This document shows, in pieces, positions 6,757 to 6,844 of a stretch of 6,844 nucleotides of DNA (position 1 is its first letter; each line of letters opens with the position of its first letter). The stretch is from assembly GCA_027036755.1 (NCBI GenBank), contig JALWDV010000760.1, positions 1 through 6,844 of the forward strand, given 5' to 3'. The position numbers and the translations under genes were made by a program. The DNA comes from Anaerolineae bacterium. GTDB taxonomy: Bacteria > Chloroflexota > Anaerolineae > J102. The notes beneath the pieces are model-generated. The model did no database searches, was not told where the DNA came from, and saw only the letters and a program-made list of their open reading frames with translations.

Positions 6757-6844
6757 AGACGTTTTTACCACTAAGGCACAAAGTCACAAAGACACGAAGA
6801 AAATTTTTTATTTTTCCCTTTGTGCCTTAGTGTCCTTAGTGTCC
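6757..6844. mobile_element. MITE-like palindromic repeat, copy 2 (cut by window end)
   Basis: This is the second copy of the element at 5131-5228, in the same orientation. Here the inverted arms are better kept: CACTAAGGCACAAAG (6769-6783) is the exact reverse complement of CTTTGTGCCTTAGTG (6818-6832), a 15-bp perfect match around an A/T core. The 30 nt at 6793-6822 are identical to copy 1. Outside the core, differences are scattered through the left arm, while the right arm keeps the tandem CTTAGTGTC units. The right end lies beyond the window, so target-site duplications cannot be judged. Confidence 0.75.

Overview
The window is GC-rich bacterial DNA with five supported genes, several classes of dispersed non-coding repeat, and few strong Shine-Dalgarno sites. 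The style suggests a Chloroflexota (Anaerolineae/Caldilineae-like) genome: AT-rich palindromic elements built on CTTAGTGTC units, intergenic CCAAATT arrays, GGATTGCGAATCC palindromes, and small bacterial PH-domain proteins. This placement rests on recollection of similar genomes and is only moderately secure. No rRNA, tRNA, CRISPR array, transposase or prophage gene was seen.

Layout. (1) Positions 1-227 hold GC-rich inverted repeats and no gene. (2) proA (228-1490, +), for the second enzyme of proline synthesis, overlaps the start of a HEAT-repeat protein gene (1477-2145, +). The pair looks translationally coupled and ends at a clear intrinsic terminator (2217-2246). (3) A palindromic repeat cluster precedes a cytoplasmic molybdopterin/[4Fe-4S] oxidoreductase gene of the DMSO reductase superfamily (2374-4551, +). 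A 48-bp CCAAATT-type repeat lies inside this gene, exactly in frame, at a domain linker. (4) Two small membrane-anchored bacterial PH-domain proteins lie on the minus strand (4611-4991 and 5282-5707). Between them are a promoter-like site and a MITE-like palindromic element. (5) A divergent gene (6004-6621, +) encodes a 205-residue protein with a helical N-terminus and a beta-rich C-terminus resembling carbohydrate-binding NPCBM modules. (6) A second copy of the MITE-like element runs off the window end.

How the genes relate. Only proA and the HEAT gene show operon structure. The molybdoenzyme stands alone, with no iron-sulfur or membrane partner subunit beside it. The two PH proteins share an orientation but are separated by 290 bp that carries its own promoter candidate. 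No new multi-gene defence or metabolic system is evident. The points most worth a second look are the repeat translated inside the molybdoenzyme, the apparent lack of a protein ligand to its metal, the paired MITE-like elements, and the unusual last gene.
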